Source of the DNA: Bacteroidales bacterium UBA1216
GTDB taxonomy: Bacteria; Bacteroidota; Bacteroidia; Bacteroidales; Paludibacteraceae
NCBI GenBank assembly: GCA_002309255.1
Contig: DBXI01000013.1
Span: 2,989-63,729 of the forward strand
Reading direction: 5' to 3'
Length of the DNA: 60,741 nucleotides
In this document: positions 40,894-49,489 of the stretch, piece after piece
How positions within the stretch are numbered: the stretch's first letter is position 1
Layout of the letters: each line of letters opens with the position of its first letter
The notes under the pieces: model-generated
Databases searched by the model: none
Seen by the model: only the letters and a program-made list of their open reading frames with translations
Told to the model about the DNA's origin: nothing
Program-made: the position numbers and the translations under genes

Positions 40894-40952
40894 AGTTTAG
40901 AGTTGAGTGTTGAGAATTTAGAGAAGTTGAAAGTTTAAAGTTGAAAGTTAAT
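40894..40952 (+). repeat. Long heptamer array between dnaB and asnS
   Basis: Eight units of type AGTTKAR: four (AGTTTAG, AGTTGAG, TGTTGAG, AATTTAG), a 3-nt slip, then four more (AGTTGAA, AGTTTAA, AGTTGAA, AGTTAAT). It begins seven bases after the dnaB stop and ends 14 nt before asnS. It is the longest array in the window. Confidence 0.85.
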
Positions 40953-40965
40953 ATTAATTTTATAA

Positions 40966-42363
40966 ATGAAACGAACAGTAATCTTAGATGCCTTGAAGAG
41001 TGAGGCACTGGGTGAGCCGATACATGTATGCGGCTGGGTGCGCTCGCGTAGAGGAAACAAGAATGTGTCATTCATCGCGCTGAACGACGGCTCGACGATC
41101 AAGAACATCCAGATCGTAGCCGACATGAGTAAGTTCAGCGAGGATCAACTCAAACCCGTAACCACCGGTGCGTGCATCGGTGCAACCGGTCTGCTGGTAG
41201 CCAGCCAAGGCTCCGGGCAAGCGGTGGAGATCCAGCTGACCGAGTTGGAGGTGTTCGGCACCGCCGACCCAGAGAAGTACCCGCTGCAGAAGAAGGGTTT
41301 AAGTATGGAATACCTGCGCACAATAGCGCACCTGCGCCCGCGCACAAACACGTTTGGTGCCGTACTACGAATCCGTCATAACATGGCAATGGCCATCCAT
41401 ACTTACTTCCACGATCATGGCTATTTCTACTTCCATACCCCTCTGATTACCGCGTCCGATTGCGAGGGTGCAGGGCAGATGTTCCAGGTGACCACGAAGA
41501 ATCTCTACAACCTAAAAAAGGATGAGAATGGACAAATAGATTATTCCGACGACTTCTTCGGCCGTCAAGCAGCGCTCACCGTAAGTGGTCAGCTGGAGGG
41601 TGAGTTAGGCGCAATGGCGCTGGGAAAGATCTATACGTTTGGTCCTACGTTCCGCGCCGAGAACAGCAACACGCCTCGTCACTTGGCAGAGTTCTGGATG
41701 ATTGAGCCGGAGGTAGCCTTCATCGATAAGGAGGAGCTGATGGATCTGGAGGAGGACTTCATCAAGTACTGCGTTCGCTGGGCGCTGGACAACTGCATGG
41801 ATGACCTGGAGTTCCTGAATCAGTATATCGACAAAGGTCTGATCGAGCGCCTGCGTTCGGTTATCGACACGGAGTTTGTTCGCCTCCCCTACACCGAAGG
41901 TATCAATATACTGCAGGAAGCTGTGAAGAACGGCAAGAAGTTCGAGTTCCCCTGCCAATGGGGCGACGATCTAAGTTCAGAGCACGAGCGCTATCTGGTG
42001 GAGCAACACTTCGGCAAACCGGTAATCATGACCGATTACCCGCGCGACATCAAGGCGTTCTACATGAAGATCAACGAGGACGGCAAGACCGTCCAGGGCA
42101 CCGATGTGCTGTTCCCGCAGATAGGCGAGATCATCGGCGGCAGTGTGCGTGAGGCTGACTTCGATAAACTCAACACCGAGATTGACCGCCGGCAGATACC
42201 GATGAAAGATATGTGGTGGTATCTGGATACACGCCGCTTCGGTGCTGCACCGCACGCTGGATTCGGACTGGGATTTGAGCGACTGATGCTGTTCGTGACC
42301 GGCATGCAGAACATCCGCGACGTGATCCCCTTCCCACGTACGCCGAAGAATGCGGACTTCTAA
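40966..42363 (+). CDS. asnS: Asparaginyl-tRNA synthetase
   Basis: 465 residues. The enzyme charges tRNA-Asn with asparagine and ATP. The N-terminal OB-fold has HVCGWVRSRRGNKNVSFIAL (about 20-39). Class II motifs follow: motif 1 near FHTPLITASDCEGAGQMF (about 157-174), motif 2 TFRAENSNTPRHLAEFWM (about 228-245) and motif 3 APHAGFGLGFERLMLFVTG (about 428-446). The asparagine-type rather than aspartate-type reading rests on overall family resemblance and length. The preceding heptamer array leaves no recognisable promoter, so it may be read from dnaB. Confidence 0.96.
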   Translation: MKRTVILDALKSEALGEPIHVCGWVRSRRGNKNVSFIALNDGSTIKNIQIVADMSKFSEDQLKPVTTGACIGATGLLVASQGSGQAVEIQLTELEVFGTADPEKYPLQKKGLSMEYLRTIAHLRPRTNTFGAVLRIRHNMAMAIHTYFHDHGYFYFHTPLITASDCEGAGQMFQVTTKNLYNLKKDENGQIDYSDDFFGRQAALTVSGQLEGELGAMALGKIYTFGPTFRAENSNTPRHLAEFWMIEPEVAFIDKEELMDLEEDFIKYCVRWALDNCMDDLEFLNQYIDKGLIERLRSVIDTEFVRLPYTEGINILQEAVKNGKKFEFPCQWGDDLSSEHERYLVEQHFGKPVIMTDYPRDIKAFYMKINEDGKTVQGTDVLFPQIGEIIGGSVREADFDKLNTEIDRRQIPMKDMWWYLDTRRFGAAPHAGFGLGFERLMLFVTGMQNIRDVIPFPRTPKNADF

Positions 42364-42429
42364 CCGAAACAACGCAATCTTCGTTAACCAATTGAATATA
42401 AATAATAAAACAACTATATTCTTAATCTC

Positions 42430-45400
42430 ATGAAAAAAACACTTTTCTTCCTGCTCGCCTTATGCGGTGCTACTCTAAGCATTCAGGCTCAGCAGAATCC
42501 GCCGACGAGTGACCAGTATTCGTCGCCGACACGATTGGTGGGAAAGATTGTCAATGAGAATGGTGAACCTGTAAGCAGTTACACCACCGTTACATTGGGC
42601 AATCAGAACATCTCTACCACAGCCAACGAACGAGGAGAGTTCACACTCTCGTATTTAGAAGCGATGGACGAGGAAGTGATCATCGAATCTGAGGGTTACC
42701 TCTCCAACATTGTATTGGTTCAGCTGCTTGGTGGTCAAACCAATGACATGGGCACCGTCACGCTGTACACCGACCTATCTCGTGCTGCACAAGAAGAGGT
42801 GCTGCTGAACCTGGTAGAGGCTGACCTCAATGACGATGAAGGTAAATCACAATCCGTATCATCGGCATCCAGTGCCAGTCAGGATGTGTTCAACACCACA
42901 ACGAGTTTCGCCTGGTCAACAGGCCGCTACCGCAACCGTGGCTATGAGAACTACTATGAGAAGAACTACATCAACGGTTTGGCTTTCAACACTGCCGAGC
43001 GTGGAACGTTCAGTTTCTCATCAATGGGCGGATTGAATGATGCATCGCGTAACAAAGAGGTAGTCAATAACATCGAGGCAGCCAACTTCACCTTTGGTGG
43101 CATCGGTATGTCCACCAACTACATGATGGATGCATCGCGCTATGCACAGGGATGGAAAGTAGGCGTAGCCGGCACCAACCGTCAGTACAAAGGCCGCGTG
43201 AATGCCACCTACGCCTCTGGTCCGCTGAACAGCGGATGGTCGTTCATCGCACAGATTGCATGGCGCTACTCACCGTACATTGACCAGAAGGGCATCATCG
43301 GCGAAGGTATATCCTACAACTCCGGTGGTTACTTCCTGTCTGCCCAGAAAGACTGGCAAAACGGTCACCGCTTGTCGCTCATCACGTTTGGTGCTCCGAC
43401 TGAGCGCGGACAGTCAGGTGCCGTGACGCAAGAGGTGTATGACCTAACCGGATCAATCAACTATAACCCCTATTGGGGCTACTGCAACGGCAAGGTACGT
43501 AACTCGCGTATCGTTCGCTCGTTCGACCCGACGGCTATCGTTTCCTACGAGTGGCAGATCGATCCGCAGCAGAAGTTGCGCGCTGCTGTAGGCTACCACT
43601 ACGCATGGTACTCCAACTCGGCACTCACGTTCTACAACGCTCCTGATCCCCGTCCGGATTACTACCGCAACCTGCCGTCGTTCCTATATGACGGACAGCT
43701 GAATGCCAATGGTCAGTTGATCTCGATAGACAACACTGCCTTGATGAACCCGCTGGGTACGCCCGATGAGAACGGATATCTGGCCGAGCAGACCTACAAC
43801 GGCAACATCGTCGGCCGCACGATGGACATGGCTACATATCAAACCCTTACCGACCTTTGGAAGGCGCGCGACAACAAGACCACACAGATCGACTGGGATG
43901 CGCTGTACGCTGCTAACCAAGCAAATAACATATCTGATCCGAATGGTTCTGCTTCGTACATGCAGGAACGCCGCCACAACGATATACAGGAAGGCCTGCT
44001 GAACATCAACTACGCTAACTCAAAGTTTGGTCACTTGAAGATCACCGCAGGTCTGGATGCTAAGTATGCACAAGGTATCCACTATAAGTCGGTTGACGAC
44101 CTGCTAGGCGGTAATCAGTGGATTGATGTTGACCCATTTGCAGAGCGTGATATCAAGGATCTGGCTACGAACATCGGTCTAAGCCAGGAAGGTATAGAAA
44201 ATGTTAAGCAGAACGACATCTTCCACCATAACCTGGCCAAGAAAGAGGGTGACCGCTTCGGCTACAACTACTATATGAACATGGTTCAAGCCAACGTCTG
44301 GGCACAGAACGAGTGGACATTCAACGAGTTCGATCTGTACTATGCACTGAAGGTTGCCTACTCATCGATTCAACGTACCACCACAATGGTCAACGGCCGT
44401 GCATGGTATCTGGCACAGATCAATTACGCCGAGGCAGACAAGTACTTGGGACAGAACGCCAACGATATTTTCTCAGGTAAAGAGCTGCCACTATACAAGG
44501 GCTTTGCACATCACTTTATTGACCCTGCTTTCAAGCTCGGCTTCACCTACAAGATCAACGGCCGCAACCGCATCAAGTTCAATGCAATAGCTCAGACCGA
44601 GGCGCCGCTAGCACGTGACATATATATTTCTTCGCGTGTACACGACCGCGTGTTGAATACCGTATACACTCACGACCAAGCCAAGAACATGGCAGAGTAC
44701 TATGCAGCCTCTCAGAAGATCGTAGGCGGCGACCTGACGTATGACTTCAACTTCCCGGTTATCCGTGGTCGCTTGACAGCGTTCTACACGCAGTTCTTCG
44801 ACGGGGCTGAGATGAACGGCTACTACGACGATCAGGCTCGCACCTTCGTTAACCAGACGCTGGGTGGCATCAACCGCGTACACCGCGGCGTAGAAGCTGC
44901 AGCAGCTGTTAAGCTCGGCACAATGTTCACCCTGACCGGTGCAGTAAACGCATCCGACAACCGCTACACATCCAACGCTATCGCCGTAACATCGGCTGAA
45001 AACGGAATGGCGTTCGGAACGAAGAGCGACGGTTCGCCTATCCTGGAATATACTGACTCGATCTACATGAATGGTCTGCGCGTAGCCAATGGCCCGCAAC
45101 TGACTGCTTCACTCAAACTCTCGTTCTTCCACTCCAAGATGTGGTTTGCCGACATCACCTGCACCTACTATGACTGGAACTACCTGGACATCGCTCCCTC
45201 ACGCCGCATGATGGGTCTGTACACAGGCACACGTGCTGACGGAACAACGGTCAACGGCTCGTACCGCACAGTTAGCAGCGGAGTGAACGACCAGTCAACC
45301 ATCAATGCTGTGATGTTGGACGAGCAAACAGGCGAGATGATCCTCGACAAGTTCGGCACACCGCAACTCATGTACCCGTACAACCTGATGGCAAGCCAGG

Positions 45401-45699
45401 AGTCACTGGCAAGCACGAACGTTTGGAACCGATTCATCTTCGACCTGAGCGTTGGTAAACTGATCTATCTGCCTAACCGTCAGCAACTGTCGATCAACCT
45501 GTCGGTATCGAACTTCACCAACAACACGAAGCTCCGCACCGGAGGCTATCAGCAGGCACGTCTGCCACGCGGCAACATTCAAGGTAAGACTGAGGAGGAA
45601 GGCAACTCGGTTATTATGCCGAATGCCTGGAAATTCCCGTCGAAGTACTACTATGCATGGGGCACCAACTTCTACCTGAGCCTCACGTATAAGTTCTAA
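42430..45699 (+). CDS. TonB-dependent-receptor-like outer-membrane protein
   Basis: 1089 residues. The signal peptide (LFFLLALCGATLSIQAQ) ends near residue 20. A carboxypeptidase-regulatory-like beta domain covers about 35-115 (LVGKIVNENGEPVSSYTTVT). Then INGLAFNTAERGTFSFSSMGGLNDASRN (about 179-206) resembles a reduced plug, and the rest alternates polar and aromatic beta strands, ending FYLSLTYKF, a C-terminal Phe typical of outer-membrane barrels. A classical TonB box is not evident. Such receptors import large ligands with TonB energy; the substrate is unknown. It is followed after 54 nt by a DUF5689 lipoprotein, a pairing known in Bacteroidales, so the two probably form one surface complex. 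Confidence 0.85.
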   Translation: MKKTLFFLLALCGATLSIQAQQNPPTSDQYSSPTRLVGKIVNENGEPVSSYTTVTLGNQNISTTANERGEFTLSYLEAMDEEVIIESEGYLSNIVLVQLLGGQTNDMGTVTLYTDLSRAAQEEVLLNLVEADLNDDEGKSQSVSSASSASQDVFNTTTSFAWSTGRYRNRGYENYYEKNYINGLAFNTAERGTFSFSSMGGLNDASRNKEVVNNIEAANFTFGGIGMSTNYMMDASRYAQGWKVGVAGTNRQYKGRVNATYASGPLNSGWSFIAQIAWRYSPYIDQKGIIGEGISYNSGGYFLSAQKDWQNGHRLSLITFGAPTERGQSGAVTQEVYDLTGSINYNPYWGYCNGKVRNSRIVRSFDPTAIVSYEWQIDPQQKLRAAVGYHYAWYSNSALTFYNAPDPRPDYYRNLPSFLYDGQLNANGQLISIDNTALMNPLGTPDENGYLAEQTYNGNIVGRTMDMATYQTLTDLWKARDNKTTQIDWDALYAANQANNISDPNGSASYMQERRHNDIQEGLLNINYANSKFGHLKITAGLDAKYAQGIHYKSVDDLLGGNQWIDVDPFAERDIKDLATNIGLSQEGIENVKQNDIFHHNLAKKEGDRFGYNYYMNMVQANVWAQNEWTFNEFDLYYALKVAYSSIQRTTTMVNGRAWYLAQINYAEADKYLGQNANDIFSGKELPLYKGFAHHFIDPAFKLGFTYKINGRNRIKFNAIAQTEAPLARDIYISSRVHDRVLNTVYTHDQAKNMAEYYAASQKIVGGDLTYDFNFPVIRGRLTAFYTQFFDGAEMNGYYDDQARTFVNQTLGGINRVHRGVEAAAAVKLGTMFTLTGAVNASDNRYTSNAIAVTSAENGMAFGTKSDGSPILEYTDSIYMNGLRVANGPQLTASLKLSFFHSKMWFADITCTYYDWNYLDIAPSRRMMGLYTGTRADGTTVNGSYRTVSSGVNDQSTINAVMLDEQTGEMILDKFGTPQLMYPYNLMASQESLASTNVWNRFIFDLSVGKLIYLPNRQQLSINLSVSNFTNNTKLRTGGYQQARLPRGNIQGKTEEEGNSVIMPNAWKFPSKYYYAWGTNFYLSLTYKF

Positions 45700-45753
45700 T
45701 CAATTAGCAAGATACGAGAATTTCAACTATTCACATCTTAAACAACGAAGAAT

Positions 45754-46920
45754 ATGAAAGCACGTAAATATCTAATCCTAGCAATCCTTGCAGCCGGAAT
45801 GACCGCTTGCACGTATGACGTCCAGCCGGAGAAACTCTACCTGAGTGAAGAAGGTGTTGCAGAGCTGGTTGCTTCGGACGGCAAGTTATATACCATCAAC
45901 GAACTCCTTGATACGTTTATGACCGAGGAAGGCAATTACCTTTCCGACACATCATTGTATCGCACGCGCGCCACAAACGGCAATGGTATCTATCTCTATT
46001 CGATTGATACTCTACCCTCCACAGGCCCTGGCATCTATATTCGCGGACGCGTTGCAACTGACGATTACGGAGGAAACTTCTACAAGGCGCTGGTTATTCA
46101 GCAGATAGTTGACGGCAAGCAGCAATGCATGCGTCTGTCGATTGATTTAGGTTCGGCATCGGGTATGTACCCGCGCGGACAAGAGCTCCTCATCCGATGC
46201 AATGGGTTGGCTATAGGTCGTTATGCTAACCAACCGCAACTCTGCGTTCCGTCGTATAACAACAACACCAATGCCAATAAAGCAGGTGAAAAGGTGGGCT
46301 GGAACCCCGGACGTATTCCCGCTCCGCTATGCCGCAAGAACTTCAAGCATATTGGCACACCTGACGAGAGCAAGTTGCAGTACGACGAAGTGACCATTGC
46401 TGAGTGCATCGCCAACTATACAGATATCGTAGGGGCACGTAAGATTGACGGTCGACTAGTAATTTTGAAAAACGTATGGTTCGACGGCAAGTACAACGAC
46501 CAGAAGAACGGACCGACACTATGCGTTCACTATAACTCAGAAACGGGTGAAGGCAATCCCGAAGTGGCAGACAGCAATGCAGATGTATTTGCTCCGACTA
46601 CCAACAACATGGGCTTCCCACAGAGTCGTTGTATTACGGATGCATCAGGCAAATGGACACTTGTATCCACTTCAGAGTACGCCAAGTACGCACACTACTA
46701 TCTGCCGTATGAAGAGATTGGTGGCAAGATTGTGTATGGCACCTATAAAGGAACTATCCGCGGCATTCTTGGCTACTATATGGATAACGCAGGATATGAT
46801 CCCGATCAGGCCAAGTGGGCCATCTCCATCTGCGATTTAGGTGACCTGGATCTCAAGGCTGACGGGTCAGGAAACGTACCGGCAGGAACACCTTGGGTGC
46901 CTGAAGAATGGGTGAAATAA
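45754..46920 (+). CDS. DUF5689 lipoprotein, partner of the receptor
   Basis: 388 residues with a lipoprotein signal (AAGMTAC, Cys19). The DUF5689 part includes the start VASDGKLYTINELLDTFM (about 44-61) and GPGIYIRGRVATDDYGGNFYKALVIQ (about 91-116), the OB-like region of the family, with KAL..Q at its core. The second half is beta-rich and ends AGTPWVPEEWVK. DUF5689 proteins usually accompany TonB-dependent receptors, and their ligand is not known. It sits 54 nt behind the receptor gene and 21 nt before a cvpA-like gene. Confidence 0.85.
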   Translation: MKARKYLILAILAAGMTACTYDVQPEKLYLSEEGVAELVASDGKLYTINELLDTFMTEEGNYLSDTSLYRTRATNGNGIYLYSIDTLPSTGPGIYIRGRVATDDYGGNFYKALVIQQIVDGKQQCMRLSIDLGSASGMYPRGQELLIRCNGLAIGRYANQPQLCVPSYNNNTNANKAGEKVGWNPGRIPAPLCRKNFKHIGTPDESKLQYDEVTIAECIANYTDIVGARKIDGRLVILKNVWFDGKYNDQKNGPTLCVHYNSETGEGNPEVADSNADVFAPTTNNMGFPQSRCITDASGKWTLVSTSEYAKYAHYYLPYEEIGGKIVYGTYKGTIRGILGYYMDNAGYDPDQAKWAISICDLGDLDLKADGSGNVPAGTPWVPEEWVK

Positions 46921-46941
46921 GCAACGCAAGTCGCTAACAAC

Positions 46942-47421
46942 ATGAGTTATCTGGATATCATCATATTGCTCCCGCTCATCTACGGTGTGATCCGTGGATT
47001 GATGCGTGGTGTAGTGATGGAGGTGTTTGCTATCGCCGGCATCATCTTGGGCATCATTGCGTCCAAGATGTTTGTCGGCGAAGTAGCCACCTGGTTACAG
47101 CAATACAGCCAGTGGGACATCAGTCTGCTCAGACCTATCGCCTCGTTCGTGATCTTCCTGCTGGTGGCTATCGCATGCAACCTGCTGGCTCGTCTGCTCA
47201 CCAAGATCTTCAAGATGATAGCTCTGGGCTGGATGAACCGCCTGGCAGGCGGCCTATTCGGCGCAGCCAAGTGGATACTCATCATGGCTGTGATCATCAC
47301 CTGCGTCGACTTGCTGGATGGTGTGCTGCATTTCATACAGCCGGAACTCAAGCAGAGCTCTATACTCTACCCCTATGCTCTGCAACTTACTGAGATGCTC
47401 AAATCAATGTTAATCAGTTAA
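46942..47421 (+). CDS. CvpA-family membrane protein
   Basis: 159 residues with four membrane helices (IIILLPLIYGVIRGLMRGVV; EVFAIAGIILGIIASKMF; PIASFVIFLLVAIACNLLARLL; GLFGAAKWILIMAVIITCVDLL). The opening YLDIIILLPLIYGVIRGLMRG and the GWMNRLAGGLFGAAK turn match the CvpA/colicin V production family. E. coli CvpA is linked to purF and envelope stress; the biochemical role is unsettled. It precedes an unrecognised cytoplasmic protein gene by 12 nt. Confidence 0.9.
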   Translation: MSYLDIIILLPLIYGVIRGLMRGVVMEVFAIAGIILGIIASKMFVGEVATWLQQYSQWDISLLRPIASFVIFLLVAIACNLLARLLTKIFKMIALGWMNRLAGGLFGAAKWILIMAVIITCVDLLDGVLHFIQPELKQSSILYPYALQLTEMLKSMLIS

Positions 47422-47433
47422 ACCAATACAAAT

Positions 47434-48090
47434 ATGGAAAAATTTACACCGCAACAAGCCCTGGATTACATCTATGCCTCCGGTCACACGCAAGGCCTAC
47501 CCAGCCGCTATGAGGCGCAAGCCATGCTACCGGATATCAATGCGCACTTCAAGATCGGTGTACGTCAGTCAAGCGTTAAGATCATCAACGGACAGAAGGT
47601 GATGGCATTTATCACGCCCAAGTACGTGACTATAGAGGATATGCTTGCCTACCTTCGCAACCGCCAGGCTGGTGCTTCCGCTGAGGAGGCACATGAGATA
47701 GCCATGGAGGAAGACAATGAGCCCAACCCTATCCTGCGCATCTTACGGCACGCTGTGTTCCATGTCAACCCGTCGGCTACTGGCACGCTGGAGGAAGCTA
47801 TCGTCAAGGCCGTTAACCACTGCATATCCTCGCGCACGCTGGAGCCAAGCAAGGAGAAACTACAAGTACATATAGCCGGCTCGTCGGATGATGTAACCTA
47901 TGGCTTTGTCATCAAGGAGCGCCCGAAAGCCGAGGCATTCACGATCCCGTTCTGCATCCAGCGCAACGCCAATACGATGGGTAGCTCGGCTGTGACCTAT
48001 ACAGGTCGACTGCTTACGCCGCTGCAATTGAACAACGTGGCATCTATCGGCCAATGCTTGACAGAGGTCATCCGATACGTCAAGGAATAA
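47434..48090 (+). CDS. Unrecognised 218-residue cytoplasmic protein
   Basis: I do not recognise this protein. It has no signal peptide or membrane helix. An N-terminal mixed part (EKFTPQQALDYIYASGHTQG) is followed by a strand-rich segment (IGVRQSSVKIINGQKVMAFI), an acidic helical linker (ASAEEAHEIAMEEDNEPN, about 91-108), and a C-terminal domain (about 150-218) with HIAGSSDDVTYGFVIK and FTIPFCIQRNANTMGSSAV. It is probably co-transcribed with the cvpA-like gene and ends in a strong terminator. Coding looks genuine because the frame is long, the composition resembles the neighbours and the spacing is tight. Confidence 0.75.
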   Translation: MEKFTPQQALDYIYASGHTQGLPSRYEAQAMLPDINAHFKIGVRQSSVKIINGQKVMAFITPKYVTIEDMLAYLRNRQAGASAEEAHEIAMEEDNEPNPILRILRHAVFHVNPSATGTLEEAIVKAVNHCISSRTLEPSKEKLQVHIAGSSDDVTYGFVIKERPKAEAFTIPFCIQRNANTMGSSAVTYTGRLLTPLQLNNVASIGQCLTEVIRYVKE

Positions 48091-48100
48091 GTGCTATCAT

Positions 48101-48115
48101 CCTGCGAAACGCAGG
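48101..48115 (+). other. Small perfect hairpin before the terminator
   Basis: CCTGCG, AAA, CGCAGG: a 6-bp GC-rich stem 16 nt before the terminator stem. It may add to termination or protect the 3' end. Confidence 0.5.
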
Positions 48116-48130
48116 CGCATAAATAAAGTT

Positions 48131-48160
48131 AGGGCTGTAACCGGTTGGAGTTACAGCCCT
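48131..48160. terminator. Bidirectional intrinsic terminator
   Basis: AGGGCTGTAAC (48131-48141) and GTTACAGCCCT (48150-48160) form a perfect 11-bp stem around an 8-nt loop. It lies between convergent genes ending at 48090 and 48183. Flanking T/A runs are short (TTAAT on one side, AACTTTATTT read on the other strand), but its position fits shared termination. Confidence 0.85.
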
Positions 48161-48182
48161 TAATCGTGCTACTTGGCGGATG

Positions 48183-49433
48183 TCACGCCAGCCGCTCTAT
48201 AGCAGTCTTGATGCGAAGGAGCGCCTCGGTAATCTGCTGTTCAGCGCAGGCATACGAGATGCGCAGGCAGGTATCCTCGCCAAACGCTGATCCGGAAACA
48301 CAAGCTACCAGACCATCCAGCAGCAGGTACTCGCACAGGTCATCGGCCGAGCGGATGAGTGTACCTACTCCATCCGCCGCGTGCTGCTTGGCGTATGCGC
48401 TGTCCTTAGGCGCATGCTTTCCGAACAATGCTGTCACATCGGGGAAGAGATAGAACGCCCCTTTCGGGTTTCTGACTCTCCATCCTGGGATCTCTTGAGC
48501 CAGACTGACCGTCAGGTCACGGCGGCGCTCAAAGGCCTTGGTCATCTCATCCACGCAACTCATGTCGCCTTCCAGTGCCTTCTCGGCTGCATACTGCGCG
48601 ACCATCGTGGCACAGGTGATTTGCTGACCTTGCAGACGCGTGCAGGCCTTGATGAACGCCTTGTCCTTGCATGCCAGCCAACCTATGCGGTAACCGGTCA
48701 TGGCAAAGGCCTTACTTACGCCGTTCACAATGATCATCCGGTCGAGTAGTTCGGTCTGATCCACCCACGATGCGGCTGCGTCGGCATAACTGATTTTGTT
48801 ATAAATCTCATCAGCTATAACAGCCACGTTCGGATGGCGAAGCAGTACGTCTCTCAATGCCTTAATATCTTCGGAACTATACACCGAGCCTGTAGGATTA
48901 TTAGGCGTGCAGAGGATGATCAGACGTGTACGTGGTGTGATGGCTGCCTCGAGCGCCTCGGGAGTGAGGAGGAAATCGTTCTCATACGTAGTACGAACCA
49001 TCACGGGTACCCCCTCGGCCATCTTCACCATCTCGGTATAACTTACCCAGCAGGGTGTAGGTAAGATGACCTCGTCACCCTTGCCTACCAACGTCTCGAT
49101 AGCGTTGCACAAAGCCTGCTTCGCACCTACGCTCACGATGATATCATCTGACGTAAAGATATCTTCACCCATATGTTGCGTGGCAAAGCCGGACATATAT
49201 TTGGCTGCTGCAGCACGCAGTCCGGGTGTGCCGGGCACAGGTCCGTAGTGCGACAGGTCCGCATCCACCGCGTCCTTCACGGCCTGCTTGATATAAGCCG
49301 GTGCGGGGAAGTCCGGCTCACCGACCGACATACTAATCACATCCAAGCCCGCCTGCTTCATCTCGCGCGCCTTGGCACTCATCGCCAGTGTAGGCGAAAC
49401 GGAGATCTGAGCTATTCTTTCAGAAATATGCAT
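48183..49433 (-). CDS. Pyridoxal-phosphate aminotransferase (aspartate type, fold I)
   Basis: 416 residues. The PLP lysine lies in VNGVSKAFAMTGYRIGW (about 238-254); the canonical CTPNNPTGSVYS (about 175-186) and VIADEIYNKI (about 208-217) also mark fold-type I class aminotransferases. SVGEPDFPAPAYIK (about 36-49) resembles the substrate-binding N-terminus of AspC/AspB enzymes. Likely reactions are aspartate or aromatic transamination with 2-oxoglutarate, but substrate choice cannot be read. It is the last gene of the minus-strand group ending at the shared terminator. Confidence 0.94.
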   Translation of the reverse strand: MHISERIAQISVSPTLAMSAKAREMKQAGLDVISMSVGEPDFPAPAYIKQAVKDAVDADLSHYGPVPGTPGLRAAAAKYMSGFATQHMGEDIFTSDDIIVSVGAKQALCNAIETLVGKGDEVILPTPCWVSYTEMVKMAEGVPVMVRTTYENDFLLTPEALEAAITPRTRLIILCTPNNPTGSVYSSEDIKALRDVLLRHPNVAVIADEIYNKISYADAAASWVDQTELLDRMIIVNGVSKAFAMTGYRIGWLACKDKAFIKACTRLQGQQITCATMVAQYAAEKALEGDMSCVDEMTKAFERRRDLTVSLAQEIPGWRVRNPKGAFYLFPDVTALFGKHAPKDSAYAKQHAADGVGTLIRSADDLCEYLLLDGLVACVSGSAFGEDTCLRISYACAEQQITEALLRIKTAIERLA

Positions 49434-49489
49434 GATATTACTTGCTACTTTATACTATTAACTTGCAAACTTCCCTCAACTCTAAACAA

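Noticed and set aside
40894..40952. Possible CRISPR array
   Set aside because: The units are only 7 bp with no spacers, and no cas genes are present.
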